This document shows positions 1 through 6,049 of a stretch of DNA of 6,405 nucleotides, piece by piece. This stretch comes from an uncultured Oscillospiraceae bacterium (GTDB lineage Bacteria; Bacillota; Clostridia; Oscillospirales; Acutalibacteraceae), in contig CAJKXG010000077.1 of assembly GCA_905203795.1 (NCBI GenBank), forward strand, positions 1 through 6,405, read 5' to 3'. Below the pieces are notes generated by a model. The model was given only the letters and a program-made list of their open reading frames with translations. It made no database searches and was not told the origin of the DNA. The stretch's first letter is position 1. Each line of letters begins with the position of its first letter. Position numbers and translations under genes: made by a program.

Positions 1-10
1 CGGCACCAAC

Positions 11-50
11 AAAGAAACCTCTTTTGTCTACCAAGACAAGGGAGGCTTTT
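11..50 (+). terminator. Rho-independent terminator of a gene left of the window
   Basis: A 12-bp stem (18-29 pairing with 34-45, two G-T wobbles) closes a four-base ACCA loop and is followed by CTTTT. An A-rich stretch precedes it. No gene lies to its left inside the window, so it most likely ends a + strand gene beyond the edge. It also separates that gene from the DUF4180 promoter that follows directly. Confidence 0.75.
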
Positions 51-56
51 GATTTA

Positions 57-85
57 TTGAAAAAATTATTATTTTGCGTTATAAT
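57..85 (+). promoter_or_regulatory. Sigma-A type promoter of the DUF4180 gene
   Basis: The -35 box TTGAAA (57-62) is separated by exactly 17 bp from a perfect TATAAT -10 box (80-85). The spacer is AT-rich. Transcription would start near 92, giving a leader of about 30 bases before the ATG at 122. Box identity and spacing both fit the housekeeping consensus closely. Confidence 0.85.
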
Positions 86-121
86 CAGTTCGATAAATAA
101 GAATTTGACGAGGGAAGACAA

Positions 122-484
122 ATGACCATCCAAACAGTTAAACAAAACAACATAGTATGTGCTGTAATAAACAGCGATGAAAAGGTATTTACAGACGCAC
201 AGTCTGCACTCGATGTACTTATGACTGCAAAGTATGATGCAGGCACAAAGAATATCGTAATTGATAAAAAACTAATCGTTGAGGACTTTTTCATCCTCAG
301 CACTGGCCTTGCTGGTGAGATACTGCAAAAGTACACCAACTATGGTGGACGCATTGCAATTTATGGCGATTACTCTCGTTATACCAGCAAACCTCTCAAA
401 GATTTTATCTATGAGAGCAATAAGGGCAAGAGTGTGTTTTTTGTTTCCACCAAGGAAGAAGCAATCGAAATGCTGACAAAGTAA
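122..484 (+). CDS. DUF4180 domain-containing protein
   Basis: A 120-residue cytosolic protein with no signal peptide or membrane segment, matching the DUF4180 family over its full length. Visible family marks are a DFF...STGLAGEILQKYTNY block (residues 55-74), the GDYSRY segment (82-87), and DFIYESNKG (94-102) followed by a C-terminal strand and helix ending in EEAIEML. The biochemical function is unknown; the fold looks like a small alpha/beta domain. An AGGGA ribosome site sits 6 bases before the ATG, and a consensus promoter lies just upstream. The gene is monocistronic, bounded by terminators on both sides. Its base composition (about 40% GC by eye) is far below the roughly 60% of the other genes, which may mean recent acquisition. 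Family assignment is from recalled sequence patterns. Confidence 0.9.
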   Translation: MTIQTVKQNNIVCAVINSDEKVFTDAQSALDVLMTAKYDAGTKNIVIDKKLIVEDFFILSTGLAGEILQKYTNYGGRIAIYGDYSRYTSKPLKDFIYESNKGKSVFFVSTKEEAIEMLTK

Positions 485-565
485 ATCCAATTTGTCGGAC
501 AGAACGATTGTGCACCTTTTCGCTTTTCTTACCTACAATTACACACCGCCATGCTGCTCTTTCGC

Positions 566-599
566 AAAAAAGACGATTGCTTTCGCAATCGTCTTTTTT
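566..599 (+). terminator. Terminator of the DUF4180 gene
   Basis: A perfect 15-bp stem (566-580 with 585-599) has a TTTC loop. It contains a GACGATTGC core and is flanked by six A on the left and six T on the right, so it could work on both strands. It lies about 80 bases after the DUF4180 stop codon. Confidence 0.9.
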
Positions 600-600
600 A

Positions 601-645
601 ATGAAATTCGCCTTTTGCCATGTGAAATACGCTTCGCATATGAAA
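601..645. repeat. Short degenerate repeat with TGAAA-spaced units
   Basis: ATGAAA (601-606), GTGAAA (622-627) and ATGAAA (640-645) recur at 21 and 18 bases. Between them are short, partly self-complementary segments with TTCG-like centres, such as ATACGCTTCGCATAT, which falls short of a perfect hairpin. The layout resembles the small palindromic intergenic repeats of many gut Clostridia. It may be a decayed copy; the match is from memory of similar sequences. Confidence 0.35.
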
Positions 646-686
646 GAACGAACGCCATTGTACGTCCCCATCATCGCTTTACACAG

Positions 687-723
687 AAAAGCCGCTTTTG
701 TCTGCTGACAACGGCGGCTTTTT
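687..723 (+). terminator. Second intergenic terminator-like hairpin
   Basis: A stem of about 16 bp (687-702 with 707-722, one mismatch and one wobble) closes a TGCT loop. The outer part AAAAGCCGC/GCGGCTTTT runs into five T at 719-723. Both sides carry A/T runs, so it could act in either direction. No gene lies between it and the terminator at 566-599. It may insulate the following genes from upstream transcription. Confidence 0.7.
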
Positions 724-766
724 CATGCGATCCACAGCGGAAACTAGCACAAAACAGCGGTGTGGA

Positions 767-794
767 ACAAGCTGTCTCCTTGGGGCATATAGTG
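767..794 (+). promoter_or_regulatory. Possible sigma-K-like sporulation promoter
   Basis: An AC dinucleotide (767-768) is followed after 17 bp by CATATAGTG (786-794). The known sigma-K consensus of Bacillus is AC, 17 bp, CATANNNTA, so only the last base differs. The -10-like sequence also resembles the sigma-E -10 box, but no sigma-E -35 is present. No good sigma-A pair fits here: TATAGT at 788-793 has only GAACAA at the right distance. The distance to the start codon at 827 is normal. The motif is short, so chance agreement is possible. Confidence 0.4.
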
Positions 795-826
795 TACTAT
801 CACCCGACAGAAAGGAGGAAACGTTC

Positions 827-1173
827 ATGTCAGAAAACAACTGCCTGCAAGCCGCTGTGCTGAATACGATTGACGGTACCTGTCCGGCAACCGGATTTCG
901 AAGATCTCCGTCTGCGTACCCGTTGTGGTCACACCGTTCGCCCATACCGGTCCGACCGTAACCAAATGCTGCGGCGACCCCGTTGTCAAGGCAGGCGACA
1001 CGCCCTGCCCCGGCAAAAAGAACGGCGTTTGTGCGTTCACGATCAGCCAAACGATCTGCGTAGAAGTACCGGTCAATTTCGGCGCTACGGCAACCGTGGG
1101 CGACACGTATGTCGATTGCATCGCCTCGTCTGCGGAAGACATCTGCAACCGTTGCGACAAAGAGGAGGCTTGA
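827..1173 (+). pseudogene. Cysteine-rich small protein gene, frameshifted near 888
   Basis: The reading frame starts at ATG 827, eight bases after a full AAAGGAGG ribosome site (811-818). It encodes MSENNCLQAAVLNTIDGTCPA and then runs out of frame, stopping at 959-961. The continuation is in the -1 frame from 889 (NRISKISVCVPVV...) to the TGA at 1171. Restoring one base, for example a second C at 888, gives a single protein of about 115 residues with 11 cysteines. It has no signal peptide or membrane segment. It shows two similar halves: ISVCVPVVVTP...VTKCC and ISQTICVEVPVNFG...VGDTYVDC. The downstream gene encodes a related protein. I do not recognise a named family. A spore-coat role is suggested only by the cysteine content and the possible sigma-K promoter. 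The frameshift may be real or a sequencing error. The downstream part has GTG 925 as its only obvious start, without a ribosome site. Confidence 0.6.
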
Positions 1174-1180
1174 GAGAACC

Positions 1181-1492
1181 GTGGATGCCAACGAAAACAC
1201 CGTCTTAACCGAACTGTGCGAGTGCCCGCAGGATGCCTGTGTAAAAACCGGCTATCACTATGCGGACATCAGCGTTCCGGTGGAACTGAAATCCAACGCA
1301 ACCATCGGTGACGTCGAGGTGGAATGCTGCGACGAGCCGACAGCAGATTGCCGACAAGGCAAATGCGGAAACACCTGTGAGATCACTGTCCGGCAAAAAG
1401 TAAGCGTGAAGATACCGATTTGTTATCAAGTGGTGGCTTGTATGGGCGAAAGCAGCATCCACTGCGATGACTGCCCCGGCTGCTGCGAATAA
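1181..1492 (+). CDS. Cysteine-rich small protein, paralogue of the preceding gene
   Basis: This is a 103-residue protein with 14 cysteines, starting at GTG 1181. AGGAGG at 1163-1168, inside the end of the preceding frame, serves as ribosome site, 12 bases away. The gap to the upstream stop is only 7 bp, so the two genes are probably co-translated. An open frame extends further upstream to ATG 1109, but that part overlaps the first gene and lacks a ribosome site. The N-terminal half (residues about 29-55: ADISVPVEL...TIGDVEVECC) and the C-terminal half (VRQKVSVKIPI...HCDDC) repeat the pattern of the first protein, ending in the metal-site-like tail CDDCPGCCE. No signal peptide is visible. Function is unknown; a disulfide-linked structural protein of the spore surface, or a metal-binding protein, are the options I see. 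Confidence 0.7.
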   Translation: MDANENTVLTELCECPQDACVKTGYHYADISVPVELKSNATIGDVEVECCDEPTADCRQGKCGNTCEITVRQKVSVKIPICYQVVACMGESSIHCDDCPGCCE

Positions 1493-1521
1493 ACAACGCG
1501 GCATCTCCTTGGCACGACAGT

Positions 1522-1566
1522 GAAAAACGCACCCCCTGTTGCAGTATGGCGCTGCGGCAGGGGGTG
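1522..1566 (-). terminator. Terminator of spoIIR
   Basis: A 15-bp stem (1530-1544 with 1552-1566, two G-T wobbles) with a seven-base loop contains CACCCCCTG/CAGGGGGTG arms. Read on the - strand it is followed by CGTTTTTC (complement of 1521-1528), the expected T run. It lies 25 bases after the spoIIR stop. On the + strand there is no T run, but the hairpin may still slow transcription arriving from the cysteine-rich pair. Confidence 0.85.
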
Positions 1567-1591
1567 ACGTCTATGCGGGGCGGCGGCAGCA

Positions 1592-2203
1592 TCATTCCCC
1601 GAACCAACCGCTCACCATGTCGCGGGCGGCTTCAAACCATTCGACGATTTTAAACCGCACCTCGTACTGCTGCGGATGCTCGACGATATCCAACTGCCGA
1701 TCGTCCAGCACCTCCGACAGCTCGGTGTGCTCCGACGCCGCCGACACACACATCGGCGGGAACACCACGCACCACCAGTTGTGCCCCGCGCCCTCGCCGA
1801 TGGTGACGCGCAGTGCGTCGTACCGACCGGCGGGCAGCGTCACCGTCTCATACTGCCGCGTGGTGAAATACATCTCGCACAGCTCCACCCGCACGGCGTA
1901 GTCGTAACCCTCCGCCTGCACACAGGCTTCCGCCGTCTCCTGCAACCGCGCAAGCTGCGCTTCGGCAGCCGCGTGCGCCGAGACGCGGTCGGTGCAATCG
2001 TCAAACAATCCCGCCGCGTCTTGCACGATCGCGTCGCGCACCTTGAGCTTCAGCGCCTGATCCTCGTCGCTGTCGGAATTCGCCAACACATGCAGCCGCA
2101 GCACCCGCTCGCGGATCGCCGCGCACTCCGCGCCGAAGCCGCCAAGCGACACGAGCAGCGACAACACCAGCGCCAATGCCAGCGCCCGTATCCATTTCTT
2201 CAT
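1592..2203 (-). CDS. spoIIR: Stage II sporulation protein R
   Basis: SpoIIR is made in the forespore, secreted into the space between the two sporulation membranes, and triggers the mother-cell protease SpoIIGA to activate pro-sigma-E. The 203-residue product begins with MKKWIR and a hydrophobic segment (residues 7-24), a signal peptide probably cut near GFGA. The family blocks follow: RLHVLANSDS (36-45), LKLKVRDAIV (51-60), and GHNWWCVVFPPMC (140-152). Its length is near that of other family members, with the usual variable C-terminal tail. The ATG is preceded by AGGGGGCGG as a likely ribosome site, which lies inside a hairpin arm. It is last in a series of - strand genes but is separated from the aldo/keto reductase by that hairpin, and I would expect its own forespore (sigma-F) promoter. 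No good sigma-F site is evident. Confidence 0.95.
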   Translation of the reverse strand: MKKWIRALALALVLSLLVSLGGFGAECAAIRERVLRLHVLANSDSDEDQALKLKVRDAIVQDAAGLFDDCTDRVSAHAAAEAQLARLQETAEACVQAEGYDYAVRVELCEMYFTTRQYETVTLPAGRYDALRVTIGEGAGHNWWCVVFPPMCVSAASEHTELSEVLDDRQLDIVEHPQQYEVRFKIVEWFEAARDMVSGWFGE

Positions 2204-2206
2204 AAG

Positions 2207-2263
2207 AAAACCGCCCCCTGCTGTCCCAATCGACCTTGATGACAGCAGTATGGGCGGTTTTTT
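2207..2263 (-). terminator. Hairpin between aldo/keto reductase gene and spoIIR
   Basis: The stem has 10 bp (2207-2216 with 2252-2261), a small 1x3 internal loop, and a further 8 bp (2218-2225 with 2241-2248), closed by a 15-base loop. On the - strand it follows the reductase stop by about 30 bases and ends in GGTTTTC, so it should terminate the four-gene operon. On the + strand it ends in six T. Its 3' arm on the - strand contains the AGGGGGCGG that serves as the spoIIR ribosome site, only a few bases before the spoIIR ATG. Confidence 0.8.
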
Positions 2264-2291
2264 GACGGTTCAATCGCGAGATGGAAAATTT

Positions 2292-3419
2292 TTACAGGTT
2301 GGTCAAAATCTCTTCCACGCGCGCGAGCTGCTTGCGGATCTCCAGCTTCTGCGGGCAATGCTTTTCGCAGAAACCGCAGTTTTTGCAGTCCTTGATCGTC
2401 GCTCCGTGCTCATTCTGCACGTAATGGCGGAACGAATTCTTGGCGTGCTCGGTCAGCCCGTACACATTGTAGTGCGTGAACAGATTGAAGATATGCGGGA
2501 TATTGATTTTCGCGGGGCAGGGCTGGCAATACGCGCAGCCGGTGCAATACAGGTCGCTGAATTTTTTCAGCTTTTCCACCGCATCACCCAGCGATTTCCA
2601 TTCCGCTTCCGACAGCGGGCGGTCGCTTTCGGCGATGCGCACGTTTTGCTCCACCATCTCCATCGTCTGCATGCCGGACAGTGCACAGCACATGTTCGGG
2701 TTGCCCAGCACAAAGCGGAACGCCAATTCGTACGACGTGAAGCCGGAATCGCCTGCCAATTGCTCGGAAAACGCCGTCGGCGCCGCGAGCCGTCCGCCGC
2801 CGACAGGTCCCATTGCGACCGTCCCCAGCCCCTTGGACGCGGCATACGCCAGCATATCCTCTACACCGCGGTCGAGCAGGTTATACTGCACCAGCATCGA
2901 CTCAAGCGGCACACCGTGCTGCTCGGCGGTGTCGATGATGTATTTGATGTTGGGCGGCGCGTCGTGGAACGAGAAGGAGAAATGCCGGATCATGCCCTGT
3001 TCCTTCGCCTTTTGCACCTCGGGCAGGATGTTGCGATCCACGATCTCAGCCTGAAACGCGTTTTTGTTCGTGCCCCACACATGGTAGAAATCGATGTAAT
3101 CGGTGTCGAGATTTTTCAGGCTGCGCTCCAAAAAACGCCAGAAATCGTCGGTGTTTTTGACATCGCCGCCCGGCAGCTTGGTGCTGAGCAGGATATCCTT
3201 GCGGAACGGTTTGACCGCCTTGCCCAGTGCGATCTCGCTTTTGCGGTTGCAATAATAGGGCGCGGTGTCGAAATAGTTGATCCCGCGCTCATACCCGTAG
3301 CGTAGCATGGGGATCGCCTTGTCCTCGTCAACCTCATCCCCCGCCATAGGTAGGCGCATACAGCCGAACCCGATGGCGGAAATCTTCTCGCCGGTTTTGC
3401 CAAACGGACGGTAAATCAT
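2292..3419 (-). CDS. Aldo/keto reductase with C-terminal ferredoxin-like Fe-S region
   Basis: This is a 375-residue cytosolic protein of the aldo/keto reductase class that carries a 4Fe-4S extension. The TIM-barrel part spans about residues 1-280. The catalytic tetrad is readable: Asp51 and Tyr56 (in YFDTAPYY), Lys81 (STKLP) and His113 (YHVWG). The C-terminal part has two cysteine sets: C292, C295, C298, C301 (CTGCAYCQPCP) and C345, C348, C351, C355 (CKNCGFCEKHCP). This fits two 4Fe-4S clusters, although the first set has unusual x2 spacing typical of this subfamily. Such proteins reduce carbonyl substrates, with electrons perhaps passed through the clusters; the substrate cannot be read from sequence. 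GAGGGG lies 6 bases before the ATG. The gap to the ispE stop is 19 bp, which suggests co-transcription. Confidence 0.93.
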   Translation of the reverse strand: MIYRPFGKTGEKISAIGFGCMRLPMAGDEVDEDKAIPMLRYGYERGINYFDTAPYYCNRKSEIALGKAVKPFRKDILLSTKLPGGDVKNTDDFWRFLERSLKNLDTDYIDFYHVWGTNKNAFQAEIVDRNILPEVQKAKEQGMIRHFSFSFHDAPPNIKYIIDTAEQHGVPLESMLVQYNLLDRGVEDMLAYAASKGLGTVAMGPVGGGRLAAPTAFSEQLAGDSGFTSYELAFRFVLGNPNMCCALSGMQTMEMVEQNVRIAESDRPLSEAEWKSLGDAVEKLKKFSDLYCTGCAYCQPCPAKINIPHIFNLFTHYNVYGLTEHAKNSFRHYVQNEHGATIKDCKNCGFCEKHCPQKLEIRKQLARVEEILTNL

Positions 3420-3438
3420 AGAAATCCCCTCTTCCCTT

Positions 3439-4311
3439 TTATTTTATGATCTGTGCGCCGCCTTTGCATGGGCGGCAGCAAGTGATGCGTTGTGCCAGAG
3501 GACGCAGCCGTTCGGCGCACGCGTCGGCATCCGCTTTTTCCCCAAACAGCGCGAATACCGCCGAGCCGCTGCCCGTCATCGCGCTGCCAAACGCAGACGA
3601 CTGCCGCATCACGTCGCGGATCGCCACCACCTCCGGCAGTGCCATCGCCTCTTCAAACACATTGCACAGCAGCGAACCGACCGCCGCCAACTGTCCCTCC
3701 GCAATCGCCCGCTCCATCGCGTCGCTGTCGGGATGATGCAGCACAGGCGCTTCATCCACGTGTTCATACGCCATCGCCGTGGATACGCCGACTGCGGGTT
3801 TGGCGATCAGCACCGTGCAGTCCGGCAGCGGTGCGATGGGACGCAGCGTTGTGCCGGTGCCGGTGGCGACCGCCGTGCCGCCGAGAATGCAAAACGGCAC
3901 ATCCGCGCCCACGCGCGCACCGAGCGCGCACAGCTCCTCCGTTGTCATATTCGCACCGGTCAGCACGTTCATGCCGACCAACACGGCAGCAGCGTCCGCG
4001 CTGCCGCCCGCCATGCCCGCCTGCATGGGGATACGCTTCTGCACGGCGATATGTACGCCCCATTCCGGCATCTTGATCGCGTCGAGAAACATCGCCGCCG
4101 CCTTATACGCCGTGTTGCGCTCGTCGTTCGGCAGACGGCGATCGGACAGCAGCAGACGGATGCCGGCGGTCTTGCCCGCCGTCAACGTCACCGTATCCGC
4201 CAGATCCACCGCCTGCATAATGGTATGCAGCTCGTGATAGCCGTCCGGACGGCGGCCACGTATATCAAGCGTCAAATTCAGTTTTGCGGGTGCTGTCACC
4301 GTAACGGTCAC
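3439..4311 (-). CDS. ispE: 4-diphosphocytidyl-2-C-methyl-D-erythritol kinase
   Basis: IspE phosphorylates CDP-methylerythritol with ATP, the fourth step of the MEP (non-mevalonate) pathway to isoprenoid precursors. The 290-residue product has normal family length and GHMP kinase signatures: an N-terminal APAKLNLTLDI with Lys10, the nucleotide-binding loop PMQAGMAGGSADAA (residues 96-109), GADVPF with catalytic Asp137, and the third motif MTGSGSAVFALF (245-256). The start codon is GTG, placed 9 bases after AGGAGG; a second GTG four codons later is too far from it. The family often shows GLGGGSADAA where this protein has GMAGGSADAA, a mild variation. The gene lies 45 bp after the aminotransferase stop and 19 bp before the reductase, which suggests the same operon. 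Its presence shows the organism makes isoprenoids by the MEP route. Confidence 0.96.
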   Translation of the reverse strand: MTVTVTAPAKLNLTLDIRGRRPDGYHELHTIMQAVDLADTVTLTAGKTAGIRLLLSDRRLPNDERNTAYKAAAMFLDAIKMPEWGVHIAVQKRIPMQAGMAGGSADAAAVLVGMNVLTGANMTTEELCALGARVGADVPFCILGGTAVATGTGTTLRPIAPLPDCTVLIAKPAVGVSTAMAYEHVDEAPVLHHPDSDAMERAIAEGQLAAVGSLLCNVFEEAMALPEVVAIRDVMRQSSAFGSAMTGSGSAVFALFGEKADADACAERLRPLAQRITCCRPCKGGAQIIK

Positions 4312-4356
4312 GCGCCAACCCCTCCTATATTCCCACGAGAACCGTTCTTCGTCCGC

Positions 4357-5523
4357 TTACAGTTCTCCTAAAAATTCTTTGATGCGCTTCAGCGCTTCGG
4401 TGATATGCTTCATGGAATAGCAATAGGAAATGCGCACGAATCCCTCGCCGCACGCGCCGAACGCCGTGCCGGGCACGACCGCCACGTGCTTTTCACGCAG
4501 CAACCGCGCACAAAACGTATCGGAATCCATGCCGCTGACCGCAACCGACGGGAACACATAAAACGCGCCCTCCGGCTCAAAGCAGGTCAGTCCCATCTCA
4601 TTCAGCTCGTGCACGATCATGCGCCGCCGCATGTCGTACTCGCCGCGCATATACTCCACGTCCTCGTCGCCGTGATCCATCGCTTCGATAGCGGCGTACT
4701 GCGCCGTGGTCGGCGCACTCATGATGGCAAATTGATGCAGCTTGATGATCTGCTTCATGATCGGCGCGGGACCGCAAGCGTACCCCAGCCGCCAGCCCGT
4801 CATGGCAAACGCTTTGGAAAAGCCGCTGATCATCAGGGTGCGTTCACGCATGCCGTCTATGGCGGAAAAACTGATATGGCGCTCGTCACCGTAGGTCAGT
4901 TCACCGTAAATTTCATCCGACAGCACGAAAATATCCGTGCCGCGCAGCACGTCGGCGATCGCTTCGAGATGTTCCCGCCGCATGACCGCACCGGTCGGAT
5001 TGTTCGGGAAAGGCAGCACCAGCAGCTTCGTGCGCGGCGTGATGGCCGCGCGCACCGCTTCCGCCGTCAAGCGAAAACCGTCCTTGGCGTCTGTCACCAG
5101 CGTGACCGGCACACCGCCTGCCATCTTGACCAGCGGCTCATAGCAGACAAAACTGGGCGACGGGATCAACACCTCATCGCCGGGCGACACCAGCGCGCGA
5201 AAGCCAAGATCGATCGCTTCACTGCCGCCGACCGTCACGAGAATCTCGCTTTTCGCGTCATAGCACACGCCGCTGTGACGGCGCACATAATCGGCAATGG
5301 CGCGGCGCAGTTCCGCCAGACCGGCATTGGGGGTGTACCACGTTTTGCCGTCCTCCAGCGAACGGATACCCTCTTCGCGGATATGATACGGTGTGGAAAA
5401 ATCCGGCTCTCCGATGGTCAGCGAAATAACGTCCTGCATTTCCTGCGCAATATCGAAAAACTTGCGAATGCCGGACGGCTGCAATTCCCGCAAGGTAGGA
5501 TTGAGAAGGGCGTCGTAATTCAT
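4357..5523 (-). CDS. PLP-dependent aminotransferase, class I/II (aspartate/aromatic-type)
   Basis: This is a fold-type I aminotransferase of 388 residues, full length for the family. Visible features are IGEPDF (37-42), substrate and cofactor loop VGGSEAID (98-105), PFPNNPTG with Asn175 (171-178), LSDEIYGEL with Asp203 and Tyr206, the PLP Schiff-base lysine in SGFSK (Lys237), GWRLGY (Arg245), and FVRIS with the carboxylate-binding Arg364. This pattern fits the PatA/Aat subgroup that uses 2-oxoglutarate and amino donors such as aspartate, lysine-pathway intermediates or aromatic amino acids. The exact substrate is not decided by the sequence. The gene follows the Lrp-type regulator by 4 bp, a pairing known in Clostridia. 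Its ribosome site GAGAGGGG lies inside the end of the regulator gene, 12 bases before the ATG. Confidence 0.94.
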   Translation of the reverse strand: MNYDALLNPTLRELQPSGIRKFFDIAQEMQDVISLTIGEPDFSTPYHIREEGIRSLEDGKTWYTPNAGLAELRRAIADYVRRHSGVCYDAKSEILVTVGGSEAIDLGFRALVSPGDEVLIPSPSFVCYEPLVKMAGGVPVTLVTDAKDGFRLTAEAVRAAITPRTKLLVLPFPNNPTGAVMRREHLEAIADVLRGTDIFVLSDEIYGELTYGDERHISFSAIDGMRERTLMISGFSKAFAMTGWRLGYACGPAPIMKQIIKLHQFAIMSAPTTAQYAAIEAMDHGDEDVEYMRGEYDMRRRMIVHELNEMGLTCFEPEGAFYVFPSVAVSGMDSDTFCARLLREKHVAVVPGTAFGACGEGFVRISYCYSMKHITEALKRIKEFLGEL

Positions 5524-5527
5524 CGGA

Positions 5528-6007
5528 TCACAAAGCCCCTCTCTGATCCTGTTCCTCCGCGAGGAACATCACACCGCTCTCCTTATAGCGGCGCAACACA
5601 AAATGCGTGGCGGTGGACAGCACCGAGTCCAGCGTGGACAGGCGCTTCGCCACAAACATGGAAACATCCTTGAAGGTGCGTCCGGTCACGGTCACGAGCA
5701 GGTCGTAACCGCCGGACATGAGGTACACGCTTTCCACTTCCTCAAACCGCATGATCGTCTCGGCAATCGCCTCGAACCCGAAATCGCGTTTCGGCATCAC
5801 GCGCAATTCAATGACGGCGGTGACATATTCGCGATCGGTGCGTTCCCAGTCGATCAGGGCTTTATAGGCGCGCACGACACCGCTCTGCTCCAACTCCGCG
5901 ATCTGCCGCGCCACATCCTGTTCGGTGGTATTCAGCATGACCGCGAGCTGTGCGTTGCTCAGCCGCGCGTTGGTATCTAACAGCTTCAACAGCCTATCCA
6001 TCTTCAT
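5528..6007 (-). CDS. Lrp/AsnC family transcriptional regulator
   Basis: The product has an N-terminal winged helix-turn-helix (about residues 16-45: LSNAQLAVMLNTTEQDVARQI, LEQSGVVRAY) followed by an RAM effector/oligomer domain (about 63-142), with the characteristic glycine turn and aspartate in SGGYDLLV and a KRLSTLDSV helix. Members sense amino acids and control amino acid metabolism, often their own operon. I chose ATG 6007 (159 residues): AAAGGA ends 6 bases before it. An ATG at 6011-6013 (161 residues) overlaps the ribosome site, and the third ATG at 6001 is 12 bases away. The aminotransferase gene follows after 4 bp, so the regulator probably acts on it. A consensus promoter lies directly upstream, with a palindrome over the likely start of transcription. 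Confidence 0.92.
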   Translation of the reverse strand: MKMDRLLKLLDTNARLSNAQLAVMLNTTEQDVARQIAELEQSGVVRAYKALIDWERTDREYVTAVIELRVMPKRDFGFEAIAETIMRFEEVESVYLMSGGYDLLVTVTGRTFKDVSMFVAKRLSTLDSVLSTATHFVLRRYKESGVMFLAEEQDQRGAL

Positions 6008-6033
6008 AACCATTCCTTTCAGGGGAATTGCAA

Positions 6034-6049
6034 GACTATATATAAGGTC
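6034..6049. promoter_or_regulatory. Imperfect palindrome, possible Lrp-type operator
   Basis: GACTATATATAAGGTC matches its own reverse complement in 12 of 16 positions (GAC..TATATA..GTC). AT-rich imperfect palindromes of about this length are usual Lrp-family sites. It covers the likely transcription start, just downstream of the -10 box, a suitable place for autorepression. AGTATACT (6050-6057), an 8-bp perfect palindrome, adjoins it. Confidence 0.35.

Larger units (their letters stand above)
485..826. other. Intergenic region between DUF4180 gene and cysteine-rich pair
   Basis: I see no convincing gene in these 342 bases. Open frames here lack ribosome sites and cross the hairpins. The region holds a strong terminator (566-599), a short repeat-like stretch of TGAAA-spaced units (601-645), a second terminator-like hairpin (687-723), a possible sporulation promoter (767-794) and the ribosome site of the next gene (811-818). 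The second hairpin has no visible gene to terminate, so a lost gene or a small RNA between 600 and 686 is possible, but I see no promoter for one. Confidence 0.6.

Noticed and set aside
492..863. Plus-strand frames of 66 and 123 codons across 492-863
   Set aside because: They lack ribosome sites, run through two terminator hairpins and resemble no family I know.
880..900. Programmed -1 ribosomal frameshift in the first cysteine-rich gene
   Set aside because: No slippery heptamer and no clear downstream pseudoknot or stimulatory hairpin is visible; a one-base deletion explains the pattern more simply.
2001..2273. Open frame on the - strand overlapping spoIIR
   Set aside because: It shares the sequence of the spoIIR start and the hairpin in another frame, has no ribosome site, and gives a low-complexity Arg/Ala/Gly-rich product typical of a shadow frame in GC-rich DNA.
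2204..2300. Sigma-F promoter for spoIIR
   Set aside because: The best candidate (CCATA with GGTCGATTG) has several mismatches and a 13-bp spacer instead of about 15, so I do not list it as a feature; it is used only as a hypothesis.
2250..3305. Long + strand frame of 351 codons opposite the aldo/keto reductase gene
   Set aside because: The - strand frame has a clear catalytic tetrad and Fe-S cysteines. The + strand product is rich in His, Arg and Gln, as antisense frames of GC-rich genes are.
4405..5673. 422-codon + strand frame opposite the aminotransferase and regulator genes
   Set aside because: It runs antisense across two well-supported genes, has no family features and is rich in His and Arg.
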